Under the pieces are notes generated by a model. The model was not told the DNA's origin and searched no databases. It was given only the letters and a program-made list of their open reading frames with translations. Made by a program: the position numbers and the translations under genes. From Escarpia spicata (lineage: Eukaryota > Annelida > Polychaeta > Sabellida > Siboglinidae): DNA of 64,000 bases. Every line of letters starts with the position of its first letter. Position 1 is the stretch's first letter. Shown here in pieces: positions 33,770 to 45,417 of the stretch. Location: NCBI GenBank assembly GCA_963995525.1, contig OZ023205.1, forward strand, positions 47,173,748 to 47,237,747, given 5' to 3'.

Positions 33770-35760
33770 TTGATCCGTATAAAAATAAACAGACTCAAAC
33801 ACCAGGCGGAAAAGATCATAGCAGAAGAACAGGCAGGTTTTCGAACAGGATGGAGCACCAGTGAACAGATCTTCAACCTTAGAATCCTTTGCGAGAAACA
33901 CCTTCAACACCAGCAAAGCCTATATCATGTCTTCATAGGCCTTTGGGCGACCATGAGTGAATGAATGAACATTTATTCAACAACAACATAATACATGCAC
34001 AGTATGGTTTGCTGCTGCTGCTGCTGAAAGGACATAGCTGAAGTCATAGACTTATGTGTTGCTATGCCCTACTCGAACTATGAAAACTGAATAAATACAA
34101 CAGGAATTATAATTAAATCACAAAATAATATTCACAACTCATATAATTTTATAGACTGTTTACTATAGTGCTTGTGTTACTATTACATGGGTTTAACAAA
34201 ACATCACCTTCAATTAACAATTCACAAATATGTAGAAAGTAATGACAACTTGATTGCTTTTTTAAATTGTGTTAAACTTGGAAGCTGAGTCAATTTATTT
34301 GGTAAATTGTTCCACGTTTTTATACCCTTGACAGTGATTGACAGCAGTCGGAGGGTGGTGTTTGTCTTTTTAACAGAACAGTTTGCTTTGTCTTGTATCA
34401 TGTATGTGTATAGCTGCGGTTGGTTCAAATAATGCTTGAACACGACCATTTAAAGAATGGTTGTTTGCTTTATAAAGTATGATCATAGTCTTGTATTTAA
34501 CTAAATCATGAAATTTAAGCATGTTTGAGAGATGGAAAAATACAGATGTATGATCATGATAATTAAGATTATAAATAATCCGTATAGCTTTTTTCTGTAA
34601 CATAAATAGTTTTCTGAGTCTAGATTGATAAGTATTTCCCCAGAACTCCCAGCAATATGACATATGTGGTTCAACAAGTGAATTATATAATGTGTGTAAC
34701 GCTTGACAATCAAGAACATGCCTAGTTTTATACAAAACTGCTATGTTTTTTGATACTTTTGAGGAAATACAACATTGGCTCCAATCTTGTCTGAACCATT
34801 GAACACCTATGCGACAAGGCCACCAGTGCAGGCATCCTCAATGGCAGCATAGGAGACTGGTTTTGAACAATAGTGGGAGTTCGACAAGGATGCCTACTAT
34901 CTCCCATCCTCTTCAACATCTTTCTGGAAAGGATCATGAATGATGCCTTAGAAAACAATCAAGGCACTATAAGCATTGGAGGCAGGACAATCACCAACCT
35001 TCGCTTTGCTAATGACATCGACGGCCTAGCAGGAGAAGAACAAGAACAGCATAAGGCATGGAGATCAGCCCCGAAAATGATAACAAACAACACATAAGGC
35101 ATCAACACAGAGGTCAAAGTTAACGGACAGAGACTTGAAACAGTAACAAGCTTCAAGTACTTGGTATATCAATCATCACAGAAGAAGGTTCCAAACCTGA
35201 GATACTTGCCAGGACTGCATAGACAACAGCAGCACTTACAAGGTTGAAACCCATATGGAACGACAGTAATACCAATGTCAGTTCGAAAATAAGGCTGATG
35301 CGCTCCCCTGTCATGTCCATCTTTTTATACACTGGTGAAACATTGACCCTTTCTGTAGATCTACAGAAGAGGATACCAGCGATGAAAATGAGGTGTTTTC
35401 GGTAGATCTTGCAACAAGATCAAGCAAGCCATCGGACCATACGAAGACCTCCTTACAACGGTCAAGAAGCGCAAACTGAAGCGGTACGTACAGCTACGTC
35501 TCACGATCATCTGGCCTTTCAAAGAGCATCTTGCAAGGTACCGTGAGAGGGGGGAGAAGAAGACGTAGACAGAAAAAGAGGTGGGAAGACAACACCAAAG
35601 AGTGGACAGGACTGGAGTTTGCCGACTCCCATAGAGAGGGCTGTGGAGAACAGGGAAACGTGGAGAGAGCTGTTTATAAACTCGTCAGTGGTGCCCCAAC
35701 GATCCTTATGGGTTATGGGAAACTGAAGTGAACAAAATAAACACGGATGCGCGTGTATGT
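33770..35760 (+). mobile_element. 5'-truncated non-LTR retrotransposon, interrupted
   Basis: Plus-strand RT remains in two parts. Part 1 (33770-33955): AEKIIAEEQAGFRTGWST, FNLRILCEKHLQHQQ, HVFI and LWATM. Part 2 (34739-35760): YDKATSAGILNGSIGDW in a slightly broken form, VGVRQGCLLSPILFNIFLER, GRTITNLRFANDIDGLAG (FAND in place of FADD), FKYL, and the C-terminal GGRRRRRQKKRWEDNTKEW, TGLEFADS and VVPQR. Between LWATM and the next motif lies an insertion (33956-34738). A piece around the first catalytic Asp (between HVFI and LWATM) is also missing. Dead copy. Confidence 0.88.
33956..34738 (-). mobile_element. Nested 5'-truncated L2/CR1-like retrotransposon
   Basis: Minus strand, sitting inside the plus-strand RT. 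Encodes only the ORF2 C-terminus: LHTLYNSLVEPHMSYCWEFW, MLQKKAIRIIYNLNYHDHT, MLKFHDLVKYKTMIILYK, then after a frame slip SITVKGIKTWNNLPNKL. The 3' end is a TTCATTCATTCA run, a typical L2/CR1-type tail. A CTG run (34013-34027) lies in its 3' UTR. Confidence 0.85.
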
Positions 35761-36959
35761 ACGTTTGTTTTTCATTTGGCGCCCATTTGCGAAGTCGACT
35801 TGAACATTTAACAAATATTAAGAACATTGTCGGATAGCGAATTATGCATTGGGGTGACATTTTTAGAGTAAGTTGTCTAATGTAGGCACCGCCTTTGTAT
35901 CGCTATAGATATTGTGTGTATCTATGACTTATTATGTGCATCGTGCATTGAGAAATTTAGAGTGCGCTACACTACAGCCTATATACACCCTTTTCAAAAA
36001 CTGACGTTTCAATACTTTTGTATCCTTAGCGGTGATATATATGCCATGCTTAAGAAAATTTACCCAAAATGTTAACACATACTTGTATACAGATGACCCG
36101 ATGATGTTCTGTCTCTCCAATGTAAACCTGAAGGAGTTGTTATTAGTTTGTGAAAGTGTTGTGGTTTAGTTATTAAATTAAATTTAGCTATGAGAGAAGC
36201 ATGCTACTGGTAAGTAGTGGAAGGTAAAATTATGAAGACTGTATGACCTCTTAATTGCACCTATAAGCTAAATGAGGAAGAAAGTAAATAAGTTAGTAGT
36301 ATCAAATACTTAGGCCATATTATATGTCCCACCTTTTAGTTTAATTATATAATAATATGCTTTCTAATATTAATATCAGCTTGTTAACTGTTACATGTAT
36401 ATGAATATATGGACCAATATGTCTTGCCAGGTGTATTTTGGTCTGACGTAAATAAGTGAATTGACTGTAAATCTAACTAACTAATAACACTTGAGATTCC
36501 ATTTTTGCTGGAAACATTCACATTTCCATTTAACCATTAAATATTTACTTGTTTAATTGACAATTAATAAGATAAGGTGTGATTGTTTTCTTTTTCTGTG
36601 CACCGGCAAACCACTACGTCCATGACAATGTCGTGTACTCTAGTCGCCAGGCTTCGTTCTGACAATGTTAAAATAACTACCAGTGCATTAGTACAATGCA
36701 TATTCGTCAACTAGGACAGGGAGATAAAGCATAACGACCTGATGTATATAATTTAATAATTATTTTTGTACAAGATCGCTAAACAATATGCATTTTGTGG
36801 TGCTACATCAATTAATTCACAATAAATCAATTAAGTCACCCATCATCAGATTCATCATCAAAACTTTATAAACATATAATTAGTACAACGAGTGTGTCCA
36901 CGGAGTGTTTAACTAATGTTCTGATTTCATCCAACTACGTCTACAGTAGTACTAGCATT
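35761..36959. other. Intergenic stretch without recognised gene
   Basis: AT-rich, several stops in all frames, no motif recognised. Confidence 0.5.
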
Positions 36960-38515
36960 GCTGTTTGCTAGTCCGTCGTATGCGACGATGGCGGTGCTGT
37001 GTTAATCATATGTGATATGTGTCCTCAAGTGGCTATGTAGGCCAATTCTGGACGCACATAGTCTCTTGTAAGTCGGGCAAGGGAAGCCCGTTGAGGCTGG
37101 TGCTGACGATGCTGCTGTCCGGTGTCTTCTGTCCCTGGCATCTTGCAGATGTTGGCAGCGTCTTTCCTTAAAGGCCTGGCTGGCAGTCATGGTGAGGGCT
37201 CGCCATCGACTTCTGTCAGCTGCTGCGCTCTCGAGTTCTTTTGGACGGATGCCACTGTACTGGAGGTTGGCCTTGATGCAGTCCTCGTATCGCTTGAGGG
37301 GACGCCCCTGGTGCCTGTGGCCCTCAGAGAGTTCGCCGTAGAGAAACTGTCGGGGGATCCTTACGGATGACATGCCCGGTCCACCGTAGCTGGGTTTTCA
37401 TAATCATCATCTCGATGCTAGTGGTCTGCGCTCTCTCAAACACCTCAAGGTCTTGCCGCCATATATGGAGTATAGACCTGAGGTTGCGCATGTGGAAAGC
37501 TTCCAGCTTCTTGGTGTGGCGCTTGTAGGATGTCCATGTCTCACAACCATAAAGGAGAGATGAGAGGACGACGGCTCTATATACCAGCAATTTAGTTGAC
37601 AGCCGGAAGTGGTGGCGACTCAACACCTTGGTGCGCAAGCGACCAAGCTAGAGCCTGGCTGGCCTTGCAGATCCTTGCGTCGATCTCTTTATCCAAGGAC
37701 CCGTCACTTGATATGGTGCTGCCAAGGTACTTGAAACTCTCCACAGTCTTCAGCTGTTAGGCCAAACAGTTTAGACGCCTCTGCAAACTTGTTGAGTATG
37801 ACCTGCAAATGATTCTCCTTGTGTGCCATGAGGGCACAGGTGTCAGCAGAGTGCCTCGTTGCAGTGTCTTGGTCCCAGCAGCAAGGCGGCGGAGGTCGAA
37901 CAGTGAACCGTCTAGTCGATACTTCAGGTAGACCCAAATGTATTACGGCATAGTTCAAGACGCAGGTACACAACCTTGCATCACTCCGTCTGAAATGTCA
38001 AATTGCGCTGAGGCTGCGCCGTCTGAGAGCACTTCACCTGTCATGTTGTGACACGTGAAGTGGTGTGGACAAACTTCCTTGGTCAACCAAGTTTTGTCAG
38101 GATTGTCCACAGCATTGTCCTGTTGACATTATCAAAGGCCATGATGAGGTTTATAAATACAGCAAACAGGTCCATGTTCTGCTCAATGCACTTTTCTTGT
38201 ACTTGTCTGACTGCAAAGACCATGTCCACTGTGCTCCGGCCAGGTCGAAATCCGCACTGTGCTTCTGGAAGGTTTGCCTCAGAGACACTGGCTATTAGTC
38301 GGTTCAGAACGATGCCGGCAATAATCTTCCCAGCAATGGACAGGAGCGATATTCCTCTGTATTCCTCTGCCATAGTCTGCTTTGTTGCCCTTGTTCTTAA
38401 AGAGGGAAACTATAGTGGCACCACGAAGATCCTGTGGCATGTCTTCATCTTCCCAGATGGTAGTTATGATATCACGAAAGGCCTCAAGTGTTGCTGGACC
38501 CGCTGCCTTGTAAAT
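36960..38515 (-). pseudogene. Outer non-LTR element, 3' part: RT palm to C2H2 tail
   Basis: Minus strand. From 38515 down: AAGPATLEAFRDIITTIWED, ATIVSLFKNKGNK, YRGISLLSIAGKIIAGIVLN, LPEAQCGFRPGRSTVDMVF, FINLIMAFDNVNR (Asn in place of the catalytic Asp of the usual FIDLTKAFD), then LLVYRAVVLSSLLYGCETW, TTSIEMMIMKTQLRWTGHV, and the tail RIPRQFLYGELSEGHRHQGR, PLKRYEDC and FPCPTYKRLCASRIGLHSH with a partial C2H2 finger. Frameshifts and stops throughout. It is the 3' continuation of 42119-43400, split by the gypsy element. Confidence 0.87.
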
Positions 38516-38699
38516 TAATTAATAATTAAAGTAATAGAACACAGCATATTTCCTCCCTCACCGTAAAGATTACTGTTCCGAAATCGAACAATAGAGAGGC
38601 GCACACAAACCGTTCAAATTACCAATGTAGCCACTGATGTTTAAAGTCACATGCTAATTTAATAGCTGGCTAATGTTGCAACAAACGTTCATTAGTTCG

Positions 38700-39554
38700 T
38701 CAGGTAGTCTTGAAGGTACCGCGGTGGACGTCTGTTTCGCCTGGGTCGCTGGTACTGCGGGTAACCGGGTTGTTGAACAGGCATATGTCCAATGTCAAGG
38801 TCATCAAGATGGGCGTCCAACGATAGCTGTTGATTTCCTGGTTGTCGCGATCAAGTACACAACGCCGTGAGTTCCAGTGCGACCCGTCTTCAAGCACGAA
38901 CGTATTGTGATCAGTTTTAGCGGCGATACACTTCGGATTCGTCAATAACGATGCCAGCTTGTGTTTCCGGATAGGTCGTTTCGTCCTGATGCAGTCTCCA
39001 GGTTTCATCATCGTATTTCGCGAACGACATCGTTTGTGGGTGTACGCTTTGATTCGTTCCTGCTTCCTTACGATCGATTCAACTAACTCTAGTCGAGATG
39101 CCTGAGGTGGTTTCAGGTTTTCCAAAGGAAATCGTTGTTTACGACCTAGCATCAAGTTTGCTGGAGTACGCTGTGTCAACGCATGTGGTGTCGATCGGTA
39201 CGTTTGCAGGACTGTTCGTACTGCATCGGCGAACATTTCCCCTCCACAAGTTCAGCTGCGAGATTCTCTTTGATGACGCGATTTAGTATCTCAACACCTC
39301 CGTTTCACTGTGGGTTGTACAGCGCACTGCGACGATGCTCGATACCAAGTTTCTGCAGAAATGTTTCAAACTCTGTGGTCCTTTGTCGCTTTGGAGAACT
39401 TCCGGGATTCCCCAACGAGCGAACAGGTCCTTCAGGATCTGGATGATGGCGGAAGACGTCACCGTACCGGCTATTTCCGGCTATTTAGATTGTTGGTCCT
39501 GTATGACAACCAGCTACCTGGTTCTTGGTACCAGCAGTGTACCGAATGTCAAAG
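38700..39554 (-). pseudogene. gypsy integrase
   Basis: Core in broken frames: EFETFLQKLGIEHRRSALYN, PQ, a stop, NGGVEILNRVIKENLAAEL, then the open C-terminal part RTVLQTYRSTPHALTQRTPA, LMLGRK and a basic chromatin-binding-like tail. Motifs match the catalytic core end (PQxNGxVE with the final catalytic Glu) and the TPxxLMLGR motif of Ty3/gypsy integrases. Confidence 0.83.
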
Positions 39555-40866
39555 TCATACTGGTGTAGGCGAACAAACCATCGGTAGATTCGCAACGGCG
39601 TGTGGCCCGAACCGCGTTGTGAGTGCTTGGTAGTCCGTCTTCAGCGTGAATTTTCTACCGAAGAGAAACACATGCCAGTATTCGCACGCGAAGATACATG
39701 CCAGTGCTTCACGTTCTCCTGTAGAGTACATCCGTTCTGTTGCTGAAAGCGTCTTGGATGCATACCCGACTGGCCTCTCTTTGCCATTTGATACTTGCGA
39801 TATTACCGCACCAAGGACGATTTCTGAAGTATCCGTCGTCACGATCGTTGGAGCATCTGGATCGAAATGTGCGAGAATTGGAGCAGACGTAATTTTCTGC
39901 TTCAAGTCGCGGAAGGCTTGGTCTTGCTCGGCTGGCAATTCCCACTGAGCGCCTTTGCGTAGTAGTCGTCTAAGTGGATCTGCAGTTTCCGAGTAGTGTG
40001 GGACAAATTTAAAGTAGAAATTCGTCATGCCCAGAAAGGAAGTAACTTCCTTTGCATTGGTCGGTTCCGGTAGATCCTCAATTGCTTTCACGTTGGAGTG
40101 TAGTGGGAGGACACTCTTGGAGGATACATAGTATCCCAGGAAGTCGATTTCCGACTGACACTTCTCGCGATTACGTGTGATGTGATACGCAGCCAGCCTG
40201 TTATTAATTAGCTGCAGTGTGTATCATGCTGTTCCTTTGTGTGGCCATGGATGACAACGTCGTCCAGGAGGTTGATGCAGCCATCTATCCCCTTCAGTAC
40301 AGAAGATACAATCTTCTGGAAGGCATTAGGTGCTGAACTAAGTCCACACGGCATCCTATAGTACTGGAAAACTCCCTCATGTGTGATGAATGCTGTCAAA
40401 TACTTTCTATCTTCAGCCATGGGGACTAGCAGATAGGTTCGTCTCATGTCCCGCTTGGTGAAGACTGATTAGTGATGAAACTATTCCTCCATTGTTGGCA
40501 GTGGATACTTCTCCGGAATGATGGCCTTGTTTACAGCTTTCATGTCAACACACAGTCTTATTTCACCCGATTTCCGACGTGCGACAACAAGGTTTGAAAT
40601 CCAGGGTGATTAGTTGATTGGTTTAATCATGCCATCGTCTTAAGGTCATGCGACACTTCGTGACGCACTGAGAGTGAAAGACGACGTAAACCTTGTGACA
40701 CAAGTTTAACTTATGGGTTGACTCTGGGGCGGTGTACAAACTTTGCCATTTTCTCAAACCCGTAGATCACTGTGGGAAAGGCAGCAACAATGTCAACTGA
40801 CTGAATGGCAATGCCATTCCTTGTGACTGTGAATCCGAGACGGTTGAACAAATCTATTCCCATTAG
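39555..40866 (-). pseudogene. gypsy reverse transcriptase and RNase H
   Basis: RT: VVARRKSGEIRLCVDMKAVN near 40600, YLTAFITHEGVFQYYRMPCG, LSSAPNAFQKIVSSVLKGI and NLLDDVVIHG (the DD box, with LLDD in place of the usual YIDD). After a short gap come EVTSFLGMTNFYFKFVPHYS and ETADPLRRLL, then RNase H with IVTTDTSEIVLGAVISQ (TTDTSE, usual TTDASD), KTLSATERMYSTGEREALAC and HVFLFGRKFTLKTDYQAL. Several stops and shifts. Confidence 0.9.
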
Positions 40867-40867
40867 G

Positions 40868-41347
40868 CTAGATCCGGTATGTGGGACATAGAATGGGAAA
40901 CTCGTCAGTTTCTGACTGGTATGTCACTGGTAGGTGGACAATCCCATTCAGTGGAATTTCCGTACCGTCGTATGTCGATAATGTTTTGTCAGATTTGCAC
41001 AGGGGAAAAGCCTGGAAATGTTTCCTGTACACCGAGTCGCTGAGAATTGACACCTTTATCCATATGTCCATTACTAGTGTCACTGGGGTCTCTGCCACCA
41101 ACAGATCACACATCTTAAATGGTTTCGATGCTCCGCTCGCTGGGTTAACAGTGAAAATCATTGTATCTGGTTCACCAGTTTTATCCGACTGGTGAATTTG
41201 CCCGACTTTACCCCGATTTGTAGACCGGCAACATTTATGGAAATGGTTCATTTTGGAGAACAACCGACATTTCTGTCCTATTGCAGGGCATCTAGGAATT
41301 CCTGTGGCATGAGAGTTATATCCACAGTTGCCACATGTTTGACGCAC
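40868..41347 (-). pseudogene. gypsy nucleocapsid zinc knuckles and protease
   Basis: CGNCGYNSHATGIPRCPAIG and CRLFSKMNHFHKCCR are degenerate zinc knuckles, followed by a protease-like region. Here the expected DTGA active site reads MDIWI (TLVMDIWIKVSILSD), so the protease Asp-Thr-Gly is lost, and GTEIPLNGIVHLPVTYQ is the flap and downstream strand. Non-functional. Confidence 0.75.
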
Positions 41348-41407
41348 ATACGCGTGTTTGCTTTTACCTTTGCTTTGTTTCTTCCCGATTGTTTGTACCT
41401 TAGAAGG

Positions 41408-41956
41408 TTATCTTGAAGTCTCCAACTTGAACTTGCCTGTTGTAGGTTCATCCTGTCGCTGATTGCGTGTGCTGTCGGTTACAGCAACTTCGATACCAGA
41501 CGCCATTGTTAGGGCTCTGGCTAATGTGAGAGTGTCCGGTTCCATTAGCAATCGTTCCCTAATTCGCGGATTGCTGGTTTTCTCTATCAACTGATCACGA
41601 ATTAGTTCTTCTGTGAGATTCCCGAAACTACAGTTCACTACCAGTTCACGTTTTCGCCCGAACGTTGTGCATGTTGTTGAAACACATATCGCTCCATCAT
41701 GACATTCCTCTTCGGGCAGAAATGATTATTCCGTAACGCTGTTACGGAATTGTCGTACGTATCCGTGTTTGCCAAATGAAAGAAACACTCGCTGTCCCTC
41801 TGTTCCTAGGCAATGGATTAGTATGGCTCAACGCCGGGCCTCGGCTACATTCGCGCCGTCAAGGCTACTGGCCACAAGATATGTCTGGACATTCATGGCA
41901 CCGTGGGCTCGCCTGGTGAAACGAGAAACGCTTGAGGGGGCCATCCTCGTCGCCAA
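41408..41956 (-). pseudogene. gypsy gag (partial, broken)
   Basis: FGNLTEELIRDQLIEKTSNP, IRERLLMEPDTLTLARALTM resembles the end of the capsid in retroelements of this group (lVxGl.d..ireRLL...tL..a). Upstream to the start after the 5' LTR the frame is broken. Confidence 0.7.
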
Positions 41957-42118
41957 ATTATGTTTGATCGATAACACGGAAATATCACAAACAACACTAG
42001 ACTATCGTAACTTTGAACAGGTTGTAATACGGCATCATGGCGGAGCCTCTTTTCACCCCAGAACGAGATTGACGTCAGCTGATCAAGTATTTTAAAGGCA
42101 CACTGTTAAAGTAACAGA

Positions 42119-44160
42119 GCACAACGTGGTGCTGGGCTTTAATGGTCCGTACACAGACTTGATGGCACTGAAGAACATTTTGCGTTATCAGTTTCAGCAT
42201 AATGTTCCACTTCCTCTGCTTTCTTCTGCCACCAGTTATCCTGCATCTACGAAGGTCTCTCTGCGTTTTGCTCTGCAGGTGTCTATAGCGGTCTTTCTTG
42301 GAAACTGAGGAAGGGTCAATTTGCCATTCTAGGTAAGCTTTGTTCTTTTCACCCAGCGCCTTGCAGATTTCTTCGTTGTTTTAATCGAACCAGTCCTGGT
42401 GTTCCTTCTTCTTCTTCGTCCCAGATTTGACTTTGCTGAGTCCGTCACCATCTGCTTGAACTGGGTCCACTTCTCTGTAGTGTTGCCAGTAAGTTGTCGG
42501 TGGCACATCAGCCTGTCTTCAAGGTCAACCAGGAACTACTCGCTGTAACGCTGGTGTTTCAGCCTGGCTGTGTTGAAGTCATTTCTGGTCGACTTTGGAT
42601 GCTTGCGCTGAAGTGGGAAGACTGTTCTGGTCAATCGGTGATCCGTCCAGCACTTTGCTCCCCGCATGGCCCTTGTGATCTTCACATCCTGGATGTCCCG
42701 CCTTCTTACGATGACAAAGTCTATCATGTGCCATTGCTTGGACCTGAGGTGCATCCAGGTTGTTTTGTACTTATCGGCCTGTCTGAACAGAGTGTTTGTG
42801 GTAGTTAAGTCGTTCTCCGCACATATGCTCTAAAGGAGGAGGCCATTGGTGTTTAGTCTTCCTACGCTATCCTGTCCGATGACTTCCTTCCAGTTCCTAC
42901 TATATCAGTTCTGACTCTTGCATTGAAACCCCCCCCCCCCCAAGATGATGAGCTTGTCGCTAGCAGTTTTGGACCCGACCAGGCTGTCGAGATCTTCATA
43001 TAATCTTTCTTTGGTCTCGTCGGAGCTTGTAAGTGTGGGTGCGTAGACACTTGTGATAGTGGCGTGGCGCTTGGCGTTCAGCGGGAAACGCAGCTTCAGA
43101 AACCTTTCGTTGATCCCTTTGGGAAGGTCCGGAAGCTGCCGCATGAGATAGGTTTTCACTGCTATACCAACTCCGCCTTGCCTTTCCAAAAGAAGGTGTA
43201 GCCGCCGCCTGGTTCCCTCACGCAGCTCTCCTCTGCAAATCTTGTCTCACTCAGAGCCGCTATATCAATGTTATAACGCTGCAGCTCTATTGCAATAAGG
43301 GCAGTCCTTCTTTCCGGTCTTGCAGTGTCAGCTTTATCCATAAGTGTGCGAACATTCTATGCTCCGAGAAGGAGTTACCTCGTGTTTCTTTGTTTTCGAC
43401 CGCTAGAATGGGTTGAACTGCCAGCCGCTGTATGCCAGTTGTAGCAGGGCAGGCAATCTTTAGGCCACCTTACAAAGGGGTACTACCGGACTCCTCCGCT
43501 GCCCTGGATACATAGTCAAATGACATCTTGCCCACAGGCCACCTACGTGTAGGTTTGGGACTACGACTCCCAGTGATCAATTCCACCTGTCGCTTTGCCC
43601 CTCCCCCATCGCCGCAGGGCTTGACAAAGACATGATGCTAGATGAGATGGTGTCAAATGATGAGTAGCACAAACCAGTGCGTGAATGCTTTTAAAGTGGG
43701 AAGGCCGTTGCTCAGAGGCGGTCCCACTGTCTCGGCCGCAGAAGCCGGGTTTCGGTGGCCCAGAAGGTTTTTACGATTGAAGACTTCCTTGACTGCAGTG
43801 GATGGCCATGACATCTTCCGTGCTTCGCCATGCCTTATGTACTCCACAGTGCACTGCTGTTTCGCCTTCTTGGCTGTTGAATCTATACTTGATTTCCTCC
43901 GCCCAATCCGCCGCAACAGTCTTCGTATGCTGGGTGAGCAGGTCCCTAACTCACCGAGAGTTTGAGACCCGTCGGTTACCCTCACCTGATTTTGTCTGCC
44001 TGTCGAGGCAGTTTGCCGGGATGTGGCCGCTGCGCATGCTACAGCTACTTGGAGCTACAGCCTACAGGTGAGAGTTGGGTGCCAAATGGGAACCAAAGCG
44101 GACGAACTATACTTGCTCCGAAGAGCACGACATGCACCGCCGTCAGAGGTACTATCCCTC
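42119..44160 (-). pseudogene. Outer non-LTR element, 5' part: APE endonuclease and leader
   Basis: Minus strand. NVRTLMDKADTARPERRTAL, NIDIAALSETRFAEES (near 43270-43340), GVGIAVKTYLMRQLPDLPKG, INERFLKLRFPL, ATITSVYAPTL, LIILGGGGF where GDFN should be, then HLRSKQWHMIDFVIVRRRDI and KCWTDHRL (the D-H motif). After this, WWQKKAEEVEHYAETDN (near 42215-42245) and SSLCTDH lead into the RT, where the gypsy element interrupts. The stretch 43400-44160 is the probable leader; its 5' limit is uncertain. Confidence 0.83.
42929..42941. repeat. 13-bp C tract inside the endonuclease
   Basis: On the minus strand it is a G run that replaces the Gly-Asp codons of the GDFN motif. Confidence 0.95.
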
Positions 44161-44254
44161 CCTGATATTTAACTATAACAAATAAACAATATTTAAGTAC
44201 GCAAGATTAATTCGATCGGGTCAATTCGGGATATCAAGCGTTGGCACATATTGA

Positions 44255-44520
44255 AAAGTTGCATGCTGATAAAACATTTCAGACAGGAAGTACTAGCGAT
44301 GATGTTACATAAAATTATAGCAGTGTAACGACGCTGATGATTAAGTTGTTTTGTTAATGGGATGGACGCTTGCTGTCGCCACTGCGGCTACGGCCGCACA
44401 CCCATGAACCGGGCAGAGATCACGGTTTCGATTTCACCACTACCTGGTGCAGAAAATTGAAGCTGATTATGATCCGACTGTCAAACGACGGCCGGCCGAC
44501 GAGAATCCCGTTGAGCAATT
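44255..44520. repeat. Segmental repeat, upstream copy
   Basis: About 265 bp (GTTGCATGCTGATAAAACAT onward, through TTTCGATTTCACCACTACC and GAGAATCCCGTTGAGCAA) recur at 50831-51103 in the same orientation at roughly 85 percent identity by eye. This copy lies just upstream of the ROCO promoter. Confidence 0.9.
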
Positions 44521-44566
44521 AAATTAAATGCGCATGACACAATTAAATTAAATGCGCATGACACAA
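44517..44566. repeat. Tandem pair of 24-26-bp units with TGCGCATG
   Basis: Two copies of AATTAAATTAAATGCGCATG and ACAC, immediately upstream of the CCAAT box. The TGCGCATG core resembles an NRF1 half-site. Confidence 0.9.
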
Positions 44567-44589
44567 GCGGCAGACACTCCCTGCCCCTA

Positions 44590-44660
44590 GTAACCAATCA
44601 CAAACGCGCTGGGCGTGGCTTAAAAGCGCCTGTTAGTTTTTCGTAAGTGAATCGCAACGC
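44590..44660 (+). promoter_or_regulatory. Predicted LRR-ROCO promoter
   Basis: CCAAT at 44593-44597, GGGCGTGGC (GC/KLF-type box) at 44611-44619, TTAAAAG (weak TATA-like) at 44620-44626, all in the expected order about 250 bp before the start codon. GC content rises here relative to the surroundings. Confidence 0.5.
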
Positions 44661-44874
44661 GCGCGGCCCGAATGGCTTTCGAATGATGATCGACAGGCGG
44701 CGCTGCCTCCTGCGCGTGACAGTCGCTGTCAGTGATCGAGCGCGCCAACGATCTGCGACACAGGTGTGCGTTTGTATGACTGGATGCGTTCTCGGTCAGT
44801 TTAAGTCAATAAAGATGTGCGGATGGTCGCAACATTCTCACCGCATATCAGCTTAGCAGCGCGTGCTTGGAATT

Positions 44875-44928
44875 ATGGCCGCAGCGTCACTGAAGTTTGG
44901 TTCCGATGCCGATTTGGCCAACATGAAG
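44875..44928 (+). CDS. LRR-ROCO gene exon 1
   Basis: ATG at 44875 in ATTATGG context, 18 codons (MAAASLKFGSDADLANMK), then a consensus GTAGGT donor in phase 0. It joins the next exon without frame change. First-exon status rests on the start codon, the donor and the promoter-like sequence upstream, so it is a prediction. Confidence 0.65.
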
Positions 44929-45417
44929 GTAGGTTTCATCATTCATTGTCATGTGAATGCTGTTGTGACTTGTGTTTTCACTGAGACTGAGTGCGACTGT
45001 GAGTCGTGACTGTAACGGTGTAACCAGTAGTAGTATAAGTGCGAGTGTGATAGACTCGTGTTTTGACAGTAGTTGTGACAAGACAAGATTTAACAAGATT
45101 GCCGTCCAGAAAATTAACTCTAGATGGCAGGTGGACAAGGAAGCCTTTTGGCTTATCGAGAGTCCAATACTTTTATCTACGTGTATCCCGCCCTTATTCG
45201 GTGAAGTGTCGGTGTCACTTCGGTTCATTTGAAATGTTGCATTTTGTGAACAGTTATTAGTTAAGGCTACCGTCGAACGAGGCTATTTTGGCCGCGGATG
45301 GGGCTACTTTAGCTACATTTTAGTTGTAAGGCTAAGCTATTACTTTACAGTGCTTTAAAATTATTATGAACCAGTGACACTCGTATACTGATAATGATAT
45401 AGGCCTGTAAATAACAG

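Larger units (their letters stand above)
38516..42118 (-). mobile_element. Ty3/gypsy LTR retrotransposon (decayed, nested)
   Basis: Minus strand, inserted into the outer non-LTR element. The 5' LTR region is about 41957-42118; just inside it is TGGCGACGAGGATGG (41941-41955), the usual start of the internal region in this group. Order gag, zinc knuckle, protease, RT, RNase H, integrase fits Ty3/gypsy. Only about 35 bp resembling the LTR start (TGTGTTCTATTACTTTAA) remain at the 3' side near 38516-38552, compared with TGTGCTCTGTTACTTTAAC at the 5' side, so the 3' LTR is almost wholly deleted. No envelope gene. Confidence 0.85.

Noticed and set aside
38048..38518. Plus-strand open frame of 156 codons
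   Set aside because: Antisense of the non-LTR RT on the minus strand, which carries clear RT motifs; the plus frame has none.
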